A program made the position numbers and the translations under genes. Below, piece by piece: positions 7,942 through 18,032 of a DNA stretch of 64,000 nucleotides (the first letter of the stretch is position 1; every line of letters starts with the position of its first letter). The DNA is from Shinella zoogloeoides (GTDB lineage: Bacteria; Pseudomonadota; Alphaproteobacteria; Rhizobiales; Rhizobiaceae): positions 933,501 to 997,500 of the forward strand of contig NZ_CP132311.1 in assembly GCF_030733845.1 (NCBI RefSeq). Reading direction: 5' to 3'. The notes below the pieces were generated by a model, which was given only the letters and a program-made list of their open reading frames with translations, ran no database searches and was not told the origin of the DNA.

Positions 7942-9349
7942 GGCCAGGCGCTCCCGCTCGCTCACCTTCCGCGTCCTCTTCCTCGCCTCCCTCTGGGCCG
8001 CGGTGGCGCTCGTCGTCATCGCCGTCGTCATCTCGACGCTCTACCGGCAGAGCGCGGAGAAGAGCTTTCGCGATCTCCTGCGCGCCCAGCTCTACAACGT
8101 CATCAACACGGTTTCGGCGGGCGAGAACACACGGCTTGCCGGCACGCCGCAGCTCGGGGACCTGCGCTTCTTCCAGCCGCAATCGGGCTGGTACTGGATC
8201 GTCGAGCCGATCGGCGGAGCGCTGGAAGGCGAGGCGCTGACCTCATCCTCGCTCGGCACCGGCAGCATTCCCATCCCCGATACGGACAGCATACCCTTCG
8301 ATACGCGCTACGAGCGCTTCTACACGACCATCGATTCCTTCGGGAACGAGGTGGAGGTGGGCGAGACGGAAGTGGTGCTCGACGACGAGGGCCGTACGGC
8401 GCGCTTTCGCGTCGTCGGCAACCGCGATGTTCTGGAAAAGGACATCGACGACTTCTCGGGCAGCCTCTATCTCGCACTGCTCGGCTTCGGTGTCGGCAGC
8501 CTGCTGCTCAACGCGGCGGCGATCCTCATCGGCCTTCGGCCGCTCGACCGGGCGCGCAAGGCGCTGGAGAAGATCCGGGCCGGCGAAAGCGAACAGCTCG
8601 ACGGCGAATTTCCGAGGGAAATCCTGCCTTTGGCAAGCGAAGTGAATGCGTTGATCGACAGCAACCGGCGCATCGTCGAGCGGGCGCGCATGCAGGTCGG
8701 CAACCTCGCCCATTCGCTGAAGACGCCGATCGCCGTGCTGCTCAACGAATCGCGCCTGATATCCGCGCCGCAGGGCGATCTCGTGAAGACGCAGGCCGAG
8801 GCCATGCAGAGCCAGGTGCAATCCTATCTCAACCGCGCGCGCATCGCGGCCCAGCGCGAATCGGTGCTCGCCCGCACCGAGGCCCAGCCGGTGCTGGAGC
8901 GGCTGGTGCGGGTGATGCGGCGGCTCAATGCCGACAAGCAGTTTCCGCTGAAGGTCGATCCGCCGGGTCTCGTGCTGGCCATGGAGCAGCAGGACGTCGA
9001 GGAAACCGTGGGGAACCTTCTGGAAAACGCCGCGCGCCATGCGCGCTCGACGGTTTTTCTGCGTGTCTCGGCGGCGCCGGCCGACGTGCGCGGCAATGAC
9101 GACGCGCGCAAGGGCTGGATCGTGATCGAGGTGGAGGACGACGGGCCGGGTCTCGAGCCGGACCAGATCCGCGAGGCGATGAAGCGCGGCAAGCGGCTCG
9201 ACGAAAGCAAGCCGGGCACCGGGCTCGGCCTTTCCATCGTCAGCGAGATCGCATCCGAATATCAGGGAACCTTCGGACTTTCCCGAGGTTCCGGCGGCGG
9301 GCTGCTGGCGCGGCTCGTTCTGCCGGCCGTCACAAAGGATGTTGCCTGA
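7931..9349 (+). CDS. feuQ: Sensor histidine kinase FeuQ
   Basis: 472 aa. Membrane segments at about residues 17-37 and 177-198 flank a periplasmic sensor of about 140 residues. HAMP-type linker, then HisKA with H261 in NLAHSLKTPIAVLL, then an ATPase domain (N box around ENAARHA, DDGPGL, GTGLGLSIV). It is the partner of FeuP (overlapping genes) and the likely target of FeuN. The kinase family resembles PhoQ-type sensors in domain order. Confidence 0.83.
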   Translation: MENKARRSRSLTFRVLFLASLWAAVALVVIAVVISTLYRQSAEKSFRDLLRAQLYNVINTVSAGENTRLAGTPQLGDLRFFQPQSGWYWIVEPIGGALEGEALTSSSLGTGSIPIPDTDSIPFDTRYERFYTTIDSFGNEVEVGETEVVLDDEGRTARFRVVGNRDVLEKDIDDFSGSLYLALLGFGVGSLLLNAAAILIGLRPLDRARKALEKIRAGESEQLDGEFPREILPLASEVNALIDSNRRIVERARMQVGNLAHSLKTPIAVLLNESRLISAPQGDLVKTQAEAMQSQVQSYLNRARIAAQRESVLARTEAQPVLERLVRVMRRLNADKQFPLKVDPPGLVLAMEQQDVEETVGNLLENAARHARSTVFLRVSAAPADVRGNDDARKGWIVIEVEDDGPGLEPDQIREAMKRGKRLDESKPGTGLGLSIVSEIASEYQGTFGLSRGSGGGLLARLVLPAVTKDVA

Positions 9350-9457
9350 GACGGCGGACAATGCAACAAGGGAGGGCTCGCGATAATGAGGATCGCGGGA
9401 TTGACGAATTTCGGTGCGGCTTGCCGCCCTTTGCGTGAAGAGAGACGGTCCCAGCGG

Positions 9458-9892
9458 ATGAAGACGGGTTTGCGCGGCGCCTTTTTCCCACTCCTTCTGG
9501 CAACAGTGACAGTTTCGGGATGCACGACCACGGCCGGCGGCAAGGGTGCGGGCGGCGGTATCATCTCGACCGGCCCGCAGGGCGCCGGCGTCTACATCAC
9601 CGCCCTGCAGGGCGGTCTGGTCAGCCGCAACGCGTCCGCGCAGCTTTCCAAGGCGGACATGCAGCGCGCGCTGGAGGCCGAATACCGTGCGCTGGAGGCG
9701 GCCCCCGGCGGCCAGCCGGTCGTCTGGCAGGGGAGCGGCGTTGCCGGCTCCGTCGTCGCAGCCGCGCCCTATCAGGTCGGCTCGCAGAATTGCCGGCAGT
9801 ACAGCCACACGCTGACGGTGGAGGGCCGCGACGCCACGACGCGCGGCGCCGCCTGCCGCAACGCGGATGGCGCCTGGACGCCGCTTTCTTAG
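9458..9892 (+). CDS. Predicted outer-membrane lipoprotein, surface-antigen type
   Basis: 144 aa from the ATG at 9458 (MKTGLRGAFFPLLLATVTVS). A lipobox VSGC follows, so lipidation at the cysteine is expected. A longer frame from 9386 would put charged residues before the signal and is rejected. The mature part is glycine-rich then has ADMQRALEAEYRALEAAPGG and an NCRQYSHTLTVEGRDA segment, as seen in 17-kDa surface-antigen-like proteins of Rhizobiales (RT0821/Lpp0805 type). It lies alone between feuQ and the cytochrome maturation operon. Confidence 0.65.
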   Translation: MKTGLRGAFFPLLLATVTVSGCTTTAGGKGAGGGIISTGPQGAGVYITALQGGLVSRNASAQLSKADMQRALEAEYRALEAAPGGQPVVWQGSGVAGSVVAAAPYQVGSQNCRQYSHTLTVEGRDATTRGAACRNADGAWTPLS

Positions 9893-10053
9893 GACCAGCC
9901 GCGCCCATTGCCGGCCTGAACCGAGTCCGGCTGGTACTCGCAACCCGGTTCTTGCGGCGTGATCGTTTGACGGTTGCGGCGAAACGCCTCAAATTCGCGT
10001 CATTGTGCCCTGGGGAATTGGAAACGTCCGCGCGTTCCAGTATTTGAACGGTC

Positions 10054-11193
10054 ATGCTTTTCTGGATTCTTGTCGCCATCCTGACGGCAGCCGTTGCGGC
10101 CGTTCTCCTTCTCCCCCTGCTGCGACGCCCCGTGGCGGCCGCGGCCGACGCCAGTCATGACGTCGAGGTCTATCGCGACCAGCTCGAAGAGCTGAAGCGG
10201 GACGAGGCGACGGGGCTTATCGGGGCGAACGAGGCCGAGCTTGCCCGCGCCGAGGTCGCGCGCCGGCTGATCGCCGCCAGCAAGGCCGAGGCGAAGGAGC
10301 GGACAAGCCCGACCGAGCGTCGCAACCGGCTGGCGCAGCTCTTCGTCATCATCGCGCTTCCCGCCATCGGCCTCTGTCTTTATGTCGCGACCGGCCGGCC
10401 GGATCTTCCGGCCCAGCCACTCGCAGAGCGCCTCGCCAATCCCGGTAACGACATCAACGTCCTGATCGCCCGGGCGGAAAACCATCTGGCGCGCAATCCG
10501 GACGACGGCGCCGGCTGGGACCTCCTGGCGCCGATCTACTACCGCAGCGGCCGGATGGAGGATGCGGCGAACGCCTTTTCGCAGGCGATCCGCATCCTTG
10601 GCCCGAACACCGAACGTCTCGACGGCCATGCCGAAACGCTGATCGCGCTGTCGAACGGCATCGTGACGGCGGAGGCGCGCAAGCAGCTCGAACAGTCGCT
10701 GAAGCTCAAGGCGGACAATCCGCGCGCCAAGTTCTATCTGGCGCTGGCGCTGGAGCAGGAGGGCAAGAAGCCCGAGGCGCGCGCGGCCTTCGAGGCGCTG
10801 GCGAAGGAAACGCCGGCCGATGCGCCCTGGCTGCCGCTCGTCAAGCAGCATATCGCCGCGCTCGACGGCGGGCAGGGCGGCGAGGTGGCCGGCCAGCTCG
10901 GTAACCCGACCGCGGACGACATGGCGGCGGCCGAGGACATGTCGACGGGGGACCGCCAGCAGATGATCGCGGGCATGGTGGAGAGCCTTGCGGCCAAGCT
11001 TCAGGAAAATCCCGACAATTTCGAAGGATGGATGCGCATCATCCGTTCCTATGTTGTGCTGGATCAAAGGCCAAAGGCGGAGGCCGCGCTACAGACGGCG
11101 CTGAAGACCTTCCCGGCGGAGAGCGACAACGGCAAACAGCTTCTGGCACTGGCCCGGGACCTATCGATTTCGGCTGAGGGCAGCGGACAATGA
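10054..11193 (+). CDS. cycH: Cytochrome c maturation protein CcmI/CycH
   Basis: 379 aa. The N-terminal membrane segment ([20 protein letters not shown]) is followed by the family's [17 protein letters not shown] block, a second membrane segment ([17 protein letters not shown]) and a TPR region of about 270 residues. CcmI binds apocytochrome c and delivers it to the CcmFH haem ligation complex in the periplasm. It is the first gene of the rhizobial cycHJKL order; its stop overlaps ccmE by 4 nt. Confidence 0.9.
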   Translation: MLFWILVAILTAAVAAVLLLPLLRRPVAAAADASHDVEVYRDQLEELKRDEATGLIGANEAELARAEVARRLIAASKAEAKERTSPTERRNRLAQLFVIIALPAIGLCLYVATGRPDLPAQPLAERLANPGNDINVLIARAENHLARNPDDGAGWDLLAPIYYRSGRMEDAANAFSQAIRILGPNTERLDGHAETLIALSNGIVTAEARKQLEQSLKLKADNPRAKFYLALALEQEGKKPEARAAFEALAKETPADAPWLPLVKQHIAALDGGQGGEVAGQLGNPTADDMAAAEDMSTGDRQQMIAGMVESLAAKLQENPDNFEGWMRIIRSYVVLDQRPKAEAALQTALKTFPAESDNGKQLLALARDLSISAEGSGQ

Positions 11194-11639
11194 CACGCAA
11201 GCAGAAACGTCTGGCAGTGATAAGCGGCGGCGTCGCCTTCCTCGTGGCGGCGGTGCTGCTGGTCATGTTCGCCTTCAGCCAGTCGATCGCCTATTTCTAC
11301 GTGCCGGGCGATCTCGCCAAGGCCAATGTGGCACCGGGCACGCGCATCCGCCTCGGCGGCCTCGTCGAAAGCGGAACCGTGAAGCGCGGCGAGGGCTCGA
11401 CCATCACCTTCACCGTGACGGACACGCTGTCGACGGTGCCGGTGACCTATACGGGCATCCTGCCGGACCTGTTCCGCGAGGGGCAGGGCGTGGTGGCGGA
11501 AGGCGCCTTCGGCACGGACGGCCTGTTCGTCGCCGATACGGTGCTTGCCAAACATGACGAGACCTATATGCCCAAGGACGTGGCGGACCGCCTGAAGGCG
11601 CAGGGCGTCGAACTTTCCGGCAAGGAAACGATCAAATGA
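11190..11639 (+). CDS. cycJ: Haem chaperone CcmE/CycJ
   Basis: 149 aa, normal length. N-terminal signal anchor, OB-fold core, and the haem-binding motif HDETY with H122 (covalent haem attachment) and Y126, near the C-terminus. CcmE carries haem b from CcmC to CcmF in the periplasm. The ATGA junction with cycH and 4-nt overlap with cycK show tight operon coupling. Confidence 0.93.
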   Translation: MTRKQKRLAVISGGVAFLVAAVLLVMFAFSQSIAYFYVPGDLAKANVAPGTRIRLGGLVESGTVKRGEGSTITFTVTDTLSTVPVTYTGILPDLFREGQGVVAEGAFGTDGLFVADTVLAKHDETYMPKDVADRLKAQGVELSGKETIK

Positions 11640-13621
11640 TCATCGAGCTTGGACACTATGCCCTGGTTCTGGCGCTGGCGACGGTCATCGTGCAGTCCGT
11701 GCTGCCGCTGATCGGCACGATCCGGGGTGACCGCTCGCTGATGGCCGTGGCGCCCGCCGCGGCGCTTGCCGGTTTCCTGCTGGTGCTCTTCTCCTTCTCG
11801 GTGCTGACCTTCGCCTATGTCGTCTCCGACTTCTCGGTCGCCAATGTCTGGGAGAATTCGCATTCGCTGAAGCCGATGATCTACAAGATCTCCGGCGTCT
11901 GGGGGAACCACGAGGGCTCCATGCTGCTCTGGCTCCTCATCCTCGTCTTCTTCAGCGCGCTCGTCGCGACCTTCGGGGCCAACCTGCCGGAGCGGCTGCG
12001 GGCCAATGTGCTGGCGGTGCAAGGCCTCATCTCGGTCGCCTTCGCGCTCTTCATCCTGTTGACCTCCAATCCGTTCCTGCGACTTTCGCCGGCGCCGGCC
12101 GAGGGGCGGGACCTCAATCCGGTGCTGCAGGATATCGGCCTCGCGATCCATCCGCCGCTGCTCTATCTCGGCTATGTCGGCTTTTCCGTCTGTTTCTCCT
12201 TCGCCATCGCGGCGCTGATCGAGGGGCGGATCGATGCGGCCTGGGCGCGCTGGGTGCGGCCCTGGACGCTGGCCGCATGGAGCTTCCTTACCGCCGGCAT
12301 CGCCATGGGCTCCTACTGGGCCTATTACGAGCTCGGCTGGGGCGGCTGGTGGTTCTGGGATCCGGTGGAAAACGCCTCGTTCATCCCCTGGCTTGCCGGC
12401 ACGGCGCTGCTGCATTCCGCGCTCGTCATGGAAAAGCGCGAGGCGCTGAAGATCTGGACCGTGCTCTTGGCGATCCTCACCTTCTCCATGTCGCTGCTCG
12501 GCACCTTCCTCGTGCGTTCCGGCGTGCTGACCTCCGTCCACGCCTTCGCCACCGACCCGACGCGCGGCGTCTTCATCCTCGCCATCCTCATCGTCTTCAT
12601 CGGCGGAGCGCTCTCGCTCTTCGCCTTCCGGGCGGCGACGCTGAAGGCCGGCGGGCTTTTCGCGCCGATCTCGCGGGAAGGCGCGCTCGTCCTCAATAAC
12701 CTCATCCTGACAACGGCGGCGGCGACCGTCCTGACCGGCACGCTCTATCCGCTGGTGCTGGAGGCGCTGACGGGCGAGAAGATCTCCGTCGGTCCGCCCT
12801 TCTTCAACCTCACCTTCGGCTTGCTAATGCTGCCGCTGCTGCTGGCCGTGCCCTTCGGGCCGCTGCTCGCCTGGAAGCGCGGCGATGTTTTCGCGGCCGG
12901 CCAGCGCCTCTTCGCGGCGGTCGCCGCCGGTCTCGCGCTCGCCGCGGTGGTGCTCTACATCCAGAACGGCGGGCCGGTGCTCGCCTATTTCGGCCTCGCC
13001 ATCGGCTTCTACATGATCGCCGGCGCCGTCACCGACCTCTGGCTGCGCGCCGGCATCGGCAAGGTCAAGGGCAACGTCGCCTTCCGGCGCTTCGTCGGCC
13101 TGCCGGGCTCGGCCTTCGGCACGGCGCTCGCCCATATCGGCATCGGCGTGACCGTGATCGGCGTGATCGCCGTGACGGCGTTCGAGACCGAACATGTCGT
13201 GGAAATGAAGCCGGGCATGCAGGTGGAGGCGGGCGGCTATACGCTGACCTTCGACGGCATGCGCCGCGGGCAGGGGCCGAACTACAGCGAGGAATCCGGC
13301 CATTTCACCGTAGCGCGCGGCGGCGTGACAGTCACCGACGTCTGGTCCTCCAAGCGCCTCTATACCGCGCGCCGCATGCCGACGACGGAGGCCGGCATCC
13401 GCACCTTCGGCCTCAGCCAGCTCTATGTCTCGCTCGGCGATGCGATGGCCGACGGCGGCATCGTCGTGCGCGTCTGGTGGAAGCCGATGATCCTGTGCAT
13501 CTGGATCGGCGCGCTGATCATGATGGCGGGCGGCACGGTCTCGCTGTTCGACCGGCGCCTGCGCGTCGGTGCGCCGCAGAAGGCCCGCAAGGTCAAGCCC
13601 GCGCTGGGGGCGGCCGAATGA
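11636..13621 (+). CDS. cycK: Haem lyase subunit CcmF/CycK
   Basis: 661 aa integral membrane protein with many hydrophobic segments. The haem-binding WWD signature [19 protein letters not shown] and conserved periplasmic histidines ([19 protein letters not shown]) are present. With CcmH and CcmI it ligates haem to apocytochrome c. The stop and the next start overlap as ATGA. Confidence 0.95.
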   Translation: MIIELGHYALVLALATVIVQSVLPLIGTIRGDRSLMAVAPAAALAGFLLVLFSFSVLTFAYVVSDFSVANVWENSHSLKPMIYKISGVWGNHEGSMLLWLLILVFFSALVATFGANLPERLRANVLAVQGLISVAFALFILLTSNPFLRLSPAPAEGRDLNPVLQDIGLAIHPPLLYLGYVGFSVCFSFAIAALIEGRIDAAWARWVRPWTLAAWSFLTAGIAMGSYWAYYELGWGGWWFWDPVENASFIPWLAGTALLHSALVMEKREALKIWTVLLAILTFSMSLLGTFLVRSGVLTSVHAFATDPTRGVFILAILIVFIGGALSLFAFRAATLKAGGLFAPISREGALVLNNLILTTAAATVLTGTLYPLVLEALTGEKISVGPPFFNLTFGLLMLPLLLAVPFGPLLAWKRGDVFAAGQRLFAAVAAGLALAAVVLYIQNGGPVLAYFGLAIGFYMIAGAVTDLWLRAGIGKVKGNVAFRRFVGLPGSAFGTALAHIGIGVTVIGVIAVTAFETEHVVEMKPGMQVEAGGYTLTFDGMRRGQGPNYSEESGHFTVARGGVTVTDVWSSKRLYTARRMPTTEAGIRTFGLSQLYVSLGDAMADGGIVVRVWWKPMILCIWIGALIMMAGGTVSLFDRRLRVGAPQKARKVKPALGAAE

Positions 13622-14076
13622 TGCGCCGCCTGCTGCTGGCCGCGGCGTTCCTCGCCGCCGCCTTTCCCGCCTTGGCGGTCAATCCGGACGAGGTGCTCGC
13701 CGATCCGGCCTTGGAGGCGCGCGCCCGGGCGCTCTCGGCCGAGCTGCGCTGCATGGTGTGCCAGAACCAGTCGATCGACGATTCCAATGCCGAGCTCGCC
13801 CGGGACCTGCGTCTCCTGGTGCGCGAGCGGCTGAAGAACGGCGACAGCGACGAGGCGGTGATCGACTACGTCGTCTCGCGCTACGGCGAATTCGTACTGC
13901 TCAATCCGCGCCTGCGCGGCGAAACCCTGCTGCTTTGGGGCGCGCCGATCGTGCTCTTCCTCGCAGGGGCGACGGCGATGATCCTTTTCGTGCGCAAGCG
14001 CGGCGGGAAATCGACCGGAACGCCGCTTTCCGAGACGGAGAAGGTCGAGCTGGAGCGCGCGCTCAAGCGCGACTGA
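13618..14076 (+). CDS. cycL: Cytochrome c maturation thiol protein CcmH/CycL
   Basis: 152 aa from the ATG at 13618, which forms an ATGA overlap with the cycK stop (a second ATG follows at once). Signal sequence, then [19 protein letters not shown] with the redox CXXC pair C45/C48, and one C-terminal membrane segment. It reduces the apocytochrome haem-binding cysteines. It is the last gene of the operon; the next gene has its own promoter region. Confidence 0.94.
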   Translation: MMRRLLLAAAFLAAAFPALAVNPDEVLADPALEARARALSAELRCMVCQNQSIDDSNAELARDLRLLVRERLKNGDSDEAVIDYVVSRYGEFVLLNPRLRGETLLLWGAPIVLFLAGATAMILFVRKRGGKSTGTPLSETEKVELERALKRD

Positions 14077-14100
14077 GGGCGGTGCGCCCGGAATTTCCCA

Positions 14101-14142
14101 ACATTACGAAAAATTCATGCTGCGGATAGTGTGCCGTAATGT
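14101..14142 (+). promoter_or_regulatory. Inverted repeat in the degP promoter region
   Basis: ACATTACG (14101-14108) and CGTAATGT (14135-14142) are perfect complements separated by 26 nt, about 70 nt before the degP start. The position suits an operator for a stress or envelope regulator. The binding protein is not identifiable from sequence. Confidence 0.4.
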
Positions 14143-14210
14143 GAAGCGGCCTATCTCTCTTGGCCATCGGCTGCCGAGCGCAGCCATGAAAGCAGAGAAA
14201 AGGTGCAAGA

Positions 14211-15776
14211 ATGTCCAAGATTTCAGCATTCCGTCCGGGCCTCAAGACCGTCCTGCAGACGTCCACCGTCGCCGGGCTTGCGGCCGTCATGCTTGCGACC
14301 GGCATTCCCGCGCGCGTCACCGAAAGTTTCGCGGAGGCCGTCACCGTCGAGGCCCCGCAGGTCGCGAGCTTCGCCGACGTCGTCTCGGCCGTTTCGCCGG
14401 CCGTCGTTTCCGTTCGCGTCCAGTCCGACGTCAAGCCGGCCAACGACGAGAGCAATTTCTCGTTCAACTTTGGCGGCCGCGGGTTCGACGACCTGCCCGA
14501 GGATCATCCGCTGAAGCGCTTCTTCCGTGAATTCGGCGGCCAGGACCAGTTCCACGGCGACCGCGGCCCGGATCGCCGCTTCGGCGACCGCCGCGGCCCC
14601 GGCCGCAAGCCGCATCTGCGCCCGAGCGCGCAGGGTTCCGGCTTCTTCATCTCCGAAGACGGCTATATCGTCACCAACAACCATGTCGTCAACGATGGTT
14701 CGGCCTTCACGGTCGTCATGAACGACGGCACGGAACTCAGCGCCTCGCTCGTCGGCAAGGACAGCCGCACGGACCTCGCCGTGCTGAAGGTCGACGAGAA
14801 GGACAAGCGCAAGTTCACCTATGTGAACTTCGCCGATGACAGCCAGATTCGCGTCGGCGACTGGGTCGTGGCTGTGGGCAATCCGTTCGGCCTCGGCGGC
14901 ACGGTAACGGCCGGCATCATCTCGGCGCGCGGCCGCGACATCGGCTCCGGCCCCTATGACGACTACCTGCAGGTGGACGCCGCCGTGAACCGAGGCAACT
15001 CGGGCGGCCCGACCTTCAACCTCAACGGCCAGGTCGTCGGCATCAACACCGCGATCTTCTCGCCGTCGGGCGGCAATGTCGGCATCGCCTTCGCCATTCC
15101 GGCTTCCGTCGCCAAGGGCGTCGTCGCCGACCTGATGAAGGACGGCAAGGTCGATCGCGGCTGGCTCGGCGTGCAGATCCAGCCGGTAAGCCGTGACATC
15201 GCCGATTCGCTCGGCCTTGCGGATGCAGCCGGTGCGCTCGTCGTAGCGCCGCAGGCCGACTCGCCCGGCGCCAAGGCCGGCATCAAGAAGGGCGACGTGA
15301 TCACCGCGCTCGATGGCGAGCCGGTCAAGGATCCGCGCGACCTCGCCCGCCGCGTGGCCGATATCGCACCCGGCAAGAAGGTCGATGTCGCCATTTGGCG
15401 TGACGGCAAGTCGCAGAACGTCTCGGTTGAGATCGGCACGCTTGCCGGCGAACAGATCCAGGCCGCGACGAGCCCCGACGAAGCTGTCCCGGAACAGGAG
15501 ACCAGCGAGCAGGCGCTTGCCAATCTCGGCATCTCGGTGACCCCCGGCGATGACGGCCTGACGGTTTCCGCCGTCGATCCCGACTCCGACGCCAGCGAAC
15601 GCGGCCTCCGGGAAGGCGACCGCATCACCTCCGTCAACAACCAGGCTGTGAAGTCTGCCGACGAGGTGCTGAAGGTGATCGAGGGCGCCCGCAAGGATGG
15701 CCGCTCCAAGGCGCTGTTCCAGGTCGAAACCAAGGATGGCAGCCGCTTCCTGGCGCTGCCGATCGACCAGGGCTGA
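14211..15776 (+). CDS. degP: Periplasmic serine protease DegP/HtrA
   Basis: 521 aa. N-terminal signal/anchor, a low-complexity Gly/Arg/Asp segment (residues about 110-140), then the trypsin-like domain with H158 (TNNHVV), D188 (DSRTDLAVL) and S264 (GNSGGP). Two PDZ domains follow (RGWLGVQIQPV and the C-terminal GLREGDRITSVNNQ block). It degrades and chaperones misfolded envelope proteins. Its location after cycHJKL and before a two-component pair is the usual rhizobial order (degP1). AGGTGCAAGA precedes the ATG. Confidence 0.93.
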   Translation: MSKISAFRPGLKTVLQTSTVAGLAAVMLATGIPARVTESFAEAVTVEAPQVASFADVVSAVSPAVVSVRVQSDVKPANDESNFSFNFGGRGFDDLPEDHPLKRFFREFGGQDQFHGDRGPDRRFGDRRGPGRKPHLRPSAQGSGFFISEDGYIVTNNHVVNDGSAFTVVMNDGTELSASLVGKDSRTDLAVLKVDEKDKRKFTYVNFADDSQIRVGDWVVAVGNPFGLGGTVTAGIISARGRDIGSGPYDDYLQVDAAVNRGNSGGPTFNLNGQVVGINTAIFSPSGGNVGIAFAIPASVAKGVVADLMKDGKVDRGWLGVQIQPVSRDIADSLGLADAAGALVVAPQADSPGAKAGIKKGDVITALDGEPVKDPRDLARRVADIAPGKKVDVAIWRDGKSQNVSVEIGTLAGEQIQAATSPDEAVPEQETSEQALANLGISVTPGDDGLTVSAVDPDSDASERGLREGDRITSVNNQAVKSADEVLKVIEGARKDGRSKALFQVETKDGSRFLALPIDQG

Positions 15777-15800
15777 CCGGCTCCGCAGATCCCTGCCCAC

Positions 15801-15832
15801 GGCGCCGCGAGATCGCAAGGTTTCGCGGCGCT
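15801..15832 (+). terminator. Stem-loop after degP
   Basis: Arms CGCCGCGA (15803-15810) and TCGCGGCG (15823-15830) pair exactly, and 15802/15831 extend them. The loop is 12 nt. There is no T-run, so it may stabilise the mRNA end rather than stop transcription. Confidence 0.4.
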
Positions 15833-15886
15833 GCCGTATCGGGGCTTCTGGTAAAGTCCCGCGCAACATGCTGTAAGGTCGGTGCG

Positions 15887-16570
15887 ATGAAGATATTGAT
15901 TGTAGAAGACGATCTGGAGGCGGCCGCCTATCTCTCGAAGGCCTTTCGCGAGGCGGGCATCGTCCTCGACCATGCGAGCGACGGCGAAAGCGGCCTGTTC
16001 CTCGCCACAGAGAACAGCTACGACGTGCTGGTCATCGACCGCATGCTGCCGCGCCGGGACGGGCTTTCGCTGATCTCGGAACTGCGCCGCCGCAACATCC
16101 ACACGCCCGTTCTGATCCTCTCCGCCCTCGGCCAGGTCGACGACCGCGTGACGGGCCTGCGGGCCGGCGGCGACGACTACCTGCCGAAGCCCTATGCCTT
16201 CAGCGAGCTTCTGGCGCGCATCGAAGTGCTCGGCCGCCGCAAGGGAACGCCCGAGCAGGACATGGTCTACCGCGTCGGCGATCTCGAACTCGACCGGCTC
16301 TCCCACACGGTAAAGCGCGCCGGCAAGGAAATCCTCCTCCAGCCGCGCGAATTCCGTCTGCTCGAATACCTGATGAAGAATGCCGGACAGGTGGTGACGC
16401 GCACCATGCTGCTGGAGAACGTCTGGGACTATCATTTCGACCCGCAGACCAACGTCATCGACGTCCATGTCTCGCGGCTGCGCTCGAAGATCGAGAAGGA
16501 CTTCGACCAGCCGCTGCTGCGCACCGTGCGCGGGGCCGGATACATGATGAAGGACGAGGCGGCGGGCTGA
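15887..16570 (+). CDS. OmpR-family response regulator
   Basis: 227 aa. Receiver with E7-D8-D9, phosphoacceptor D51 (VLVIDRMLPRRDG) and K in YLPKPYAFSELL; the winged-helix DNA-binding domain ends VRGAGYMM. It resembles the heavy-metal/envelope-stress subgroup. It lies 110 nt after degP and 4 nt before its kinase. The neighbourhood suggests, but does not prove, a role in envelope stress and possibly in degP control. Confidence 0.85.
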   Translation: MKILIVEDDLEAAAYLSKAFREAGIVLDHASDGESGLFLATENSYDVLVIDRMLPRRDGLSLISELRRRNIHTPVLILSALGQVDDRVTGLRAGGDDYLPKPYAFSELLARIEVLGRRKGTPEQDMVYRVGDLELDRLSHTVKRAGKEILLQPREFRLLEYLMKNAGQVVTRTMLLENVWDYHFDPQTNVIDVHVSRLRSKIEKDFDQPLLRTVRGAGYMMKDEAAG

Positions 16571-16574
16571 TCCC

Positions 16575-17999
16575 ATGCAGCGATTGCTCGGCCGGCTCAC
16601 CGCGCTCTACCGCACCACCGCGGTGCGCCTTTCCGCGCTCTACCTCCTGCTTTTTGCCGCCTGCGCGGCCTTCCTCGTCTTCTACGTCTCCTCCATGTCG
16701 GAAGGACTGCTGCAGCAACAGATGCGCGAGGCGGTGGCGCAGGAAACAGAGCAGATCGAGCGTGTCTTCGACAACAACGGCATGAACGGCCTGCTGCGCA
16801 CGCTGGAACGGCGCGCGCGCCAGCCGGGCGCCAACCTCTACATCATCGCAAGCCCCACCGGCGAGGTGCTGGCCGGCAACGTGGCGTCGATCCAGCCGGG
16901 CGTGCTCGACACGGAGGGCTGGACGGAGACGCCGTTCCGCTACCAGCGCTACCAGGAGGAAGCGCGCGGCAACAACCGCCCGATGGCCTATGCGCAGGTC
17001 ATCCTGCTGTCCAACGGGCTGCGCGTGCTGGTCGGGCGCGACCTCGGCGAGCCGGAGAATTTCCGCAGGCTGGTGCGCCAGGCGCTGATGGTGGCGCTTG
17101 GCGTCATGGGCGTCGGCGCGCTCGCCATCTGGTATCTCATCGGCCGCAACGCGCTGAAACGCATGGACCGCATGTCGGACGCCAGCCAGCGCATCATGGC
17201 CGGCGACCTCTCGCAACGCCTGCCAACGAGCGGCTCGGGCGACGAATTCGACCGGCTGTCGGAATCGCTGAACACCATGCTCGGCCGCATCGAGAAGCTG
17301 AACGAAGGCCTCAAGCAGGTCTCCGACAACATCGCGCATGACCTGAAGACGCCGCTGACGCGCCTGCGCAACAAGGCGGAGGCGGCGCTGGCCGGCGGCG
17401 AGAAGGCCGAGCACCGCACGGCGCTGGAGGAGATGATCGGCGAATCGGACCAGCTCATCCGCACCTTCAACGCGCTCCTGATGATCTCGCGTGTCGAGGC
17501 CGGGCAGGCGCCGGCGGAAATGAGCGCCATCGACATCAGCGGCATCGCCCTCGACAGCACCGAACTCTACGAGCCGGTCGCCGAGGACAGCGGCCTCCGG
17601 CTCGTCACCGAGATCGCGGAGGACATCGAGATCAAGGGCAACCGCGAACTCGTCGGCCAGGCGCTCGGCAACCTCATCGACAATGCGATCAAATATGCCG
17701 AGGGCAGCGGCGGCGAACCGGATATCCGTGTCTCGCTCGCACGCCGCGACGGCGATGTCGTGCTTTCGGTCGCCGACAGCGGCCCCGGCGTGCCGGAGGA
17801 GAAGCGCGAGGACGTGGTGAAGCGCTTCGTGCGCCTCGACGCCAGCCGCTCGAAGCCGGGGACGGGGCTCGGCCTGTCGCTCGTCGGCGCCGTCATGGAG
17901 ATGCATCACGGCCGCCTGGAGCTGGATGCGACCCATCCCGAGCGGGAAAACAATCGGGGGCTGACGGTCAGGATGGTTTTCCCCATCCTTCCGGACTGA
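16575..17999 (+). CDS. Sensor histidine kinase paired with the preceding regulator
   Basis: 474 aa. Membrane segment at about residues 19-39, a periplasmic domain of about 120 residues, a second segment near 170-192, a HAMP linker (LIGRNALKRMDRMSDASQ), H255 in NIAHDLKTPLTRLR, and an ATPase domain with NAIKYAEG, DSGPGVP and GTGLGLSLV. Domain order is EnvZ/CusS-like. It is adjacent to its regulator and 33 nt before glnE, so read-through into glnE is possible. Confidence 0.85.
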   Translation: MQRLLGRLTALYRTTAVRLSALYLLLFAACAAFLVFYVSSMSEGLLQQQMREAVAQETEQIERVFDNNGMNGLLRTLERRARQPGANLYIIASPTGEVLAGNVASIQPGVLDTEGWTETPFRYQRYQEEARGNNRPMAYAQVILLSNGLRVLVGRDLGEPENFRRLVRQALMVALGVMGVGALAIWYLIGRNALKRMDRMSDASQRIMAGDLSQRLPTSGSGDEFDRLSESLNTMLGRIEKLNEGLKQVSDNIAHDLKTPLTRLRNKAEAALAGGEKAEHRTALEEMIGESDQLIRTFNALLMISRVEAGQAPAEMSAIDISGIALDSTELYEPVAEDSGLRLVTEIAEDIEIKGNRELVGQALGNLIDNAIKYAEGSGGEPDIRVSLARRDGDVVLSVADSGPGVPEEKREDVVKRFVRLDASRSKPGTGLGLSLVGAVMEMHHGRLELDATHPERENNRGLTVRMVFPILPD

Positions 18000-18032
18000 T
18001 ACACCTCGTCCCTGACAGGGCGAGGAGACATC

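Noticed and set aside
6910..8031. 373-codon minus-strand frame opposite feuN-feuP
   Set aside because: Shadow frame: the plus strand encodes a clear response regulator with full motifs in the same place.
14223..15869. 548-codon minus-strand frame opposite degP
   Set aside because: Antisense shadow; the plus-strand frame has a complete protease with catalytic triad and PDZ domains.
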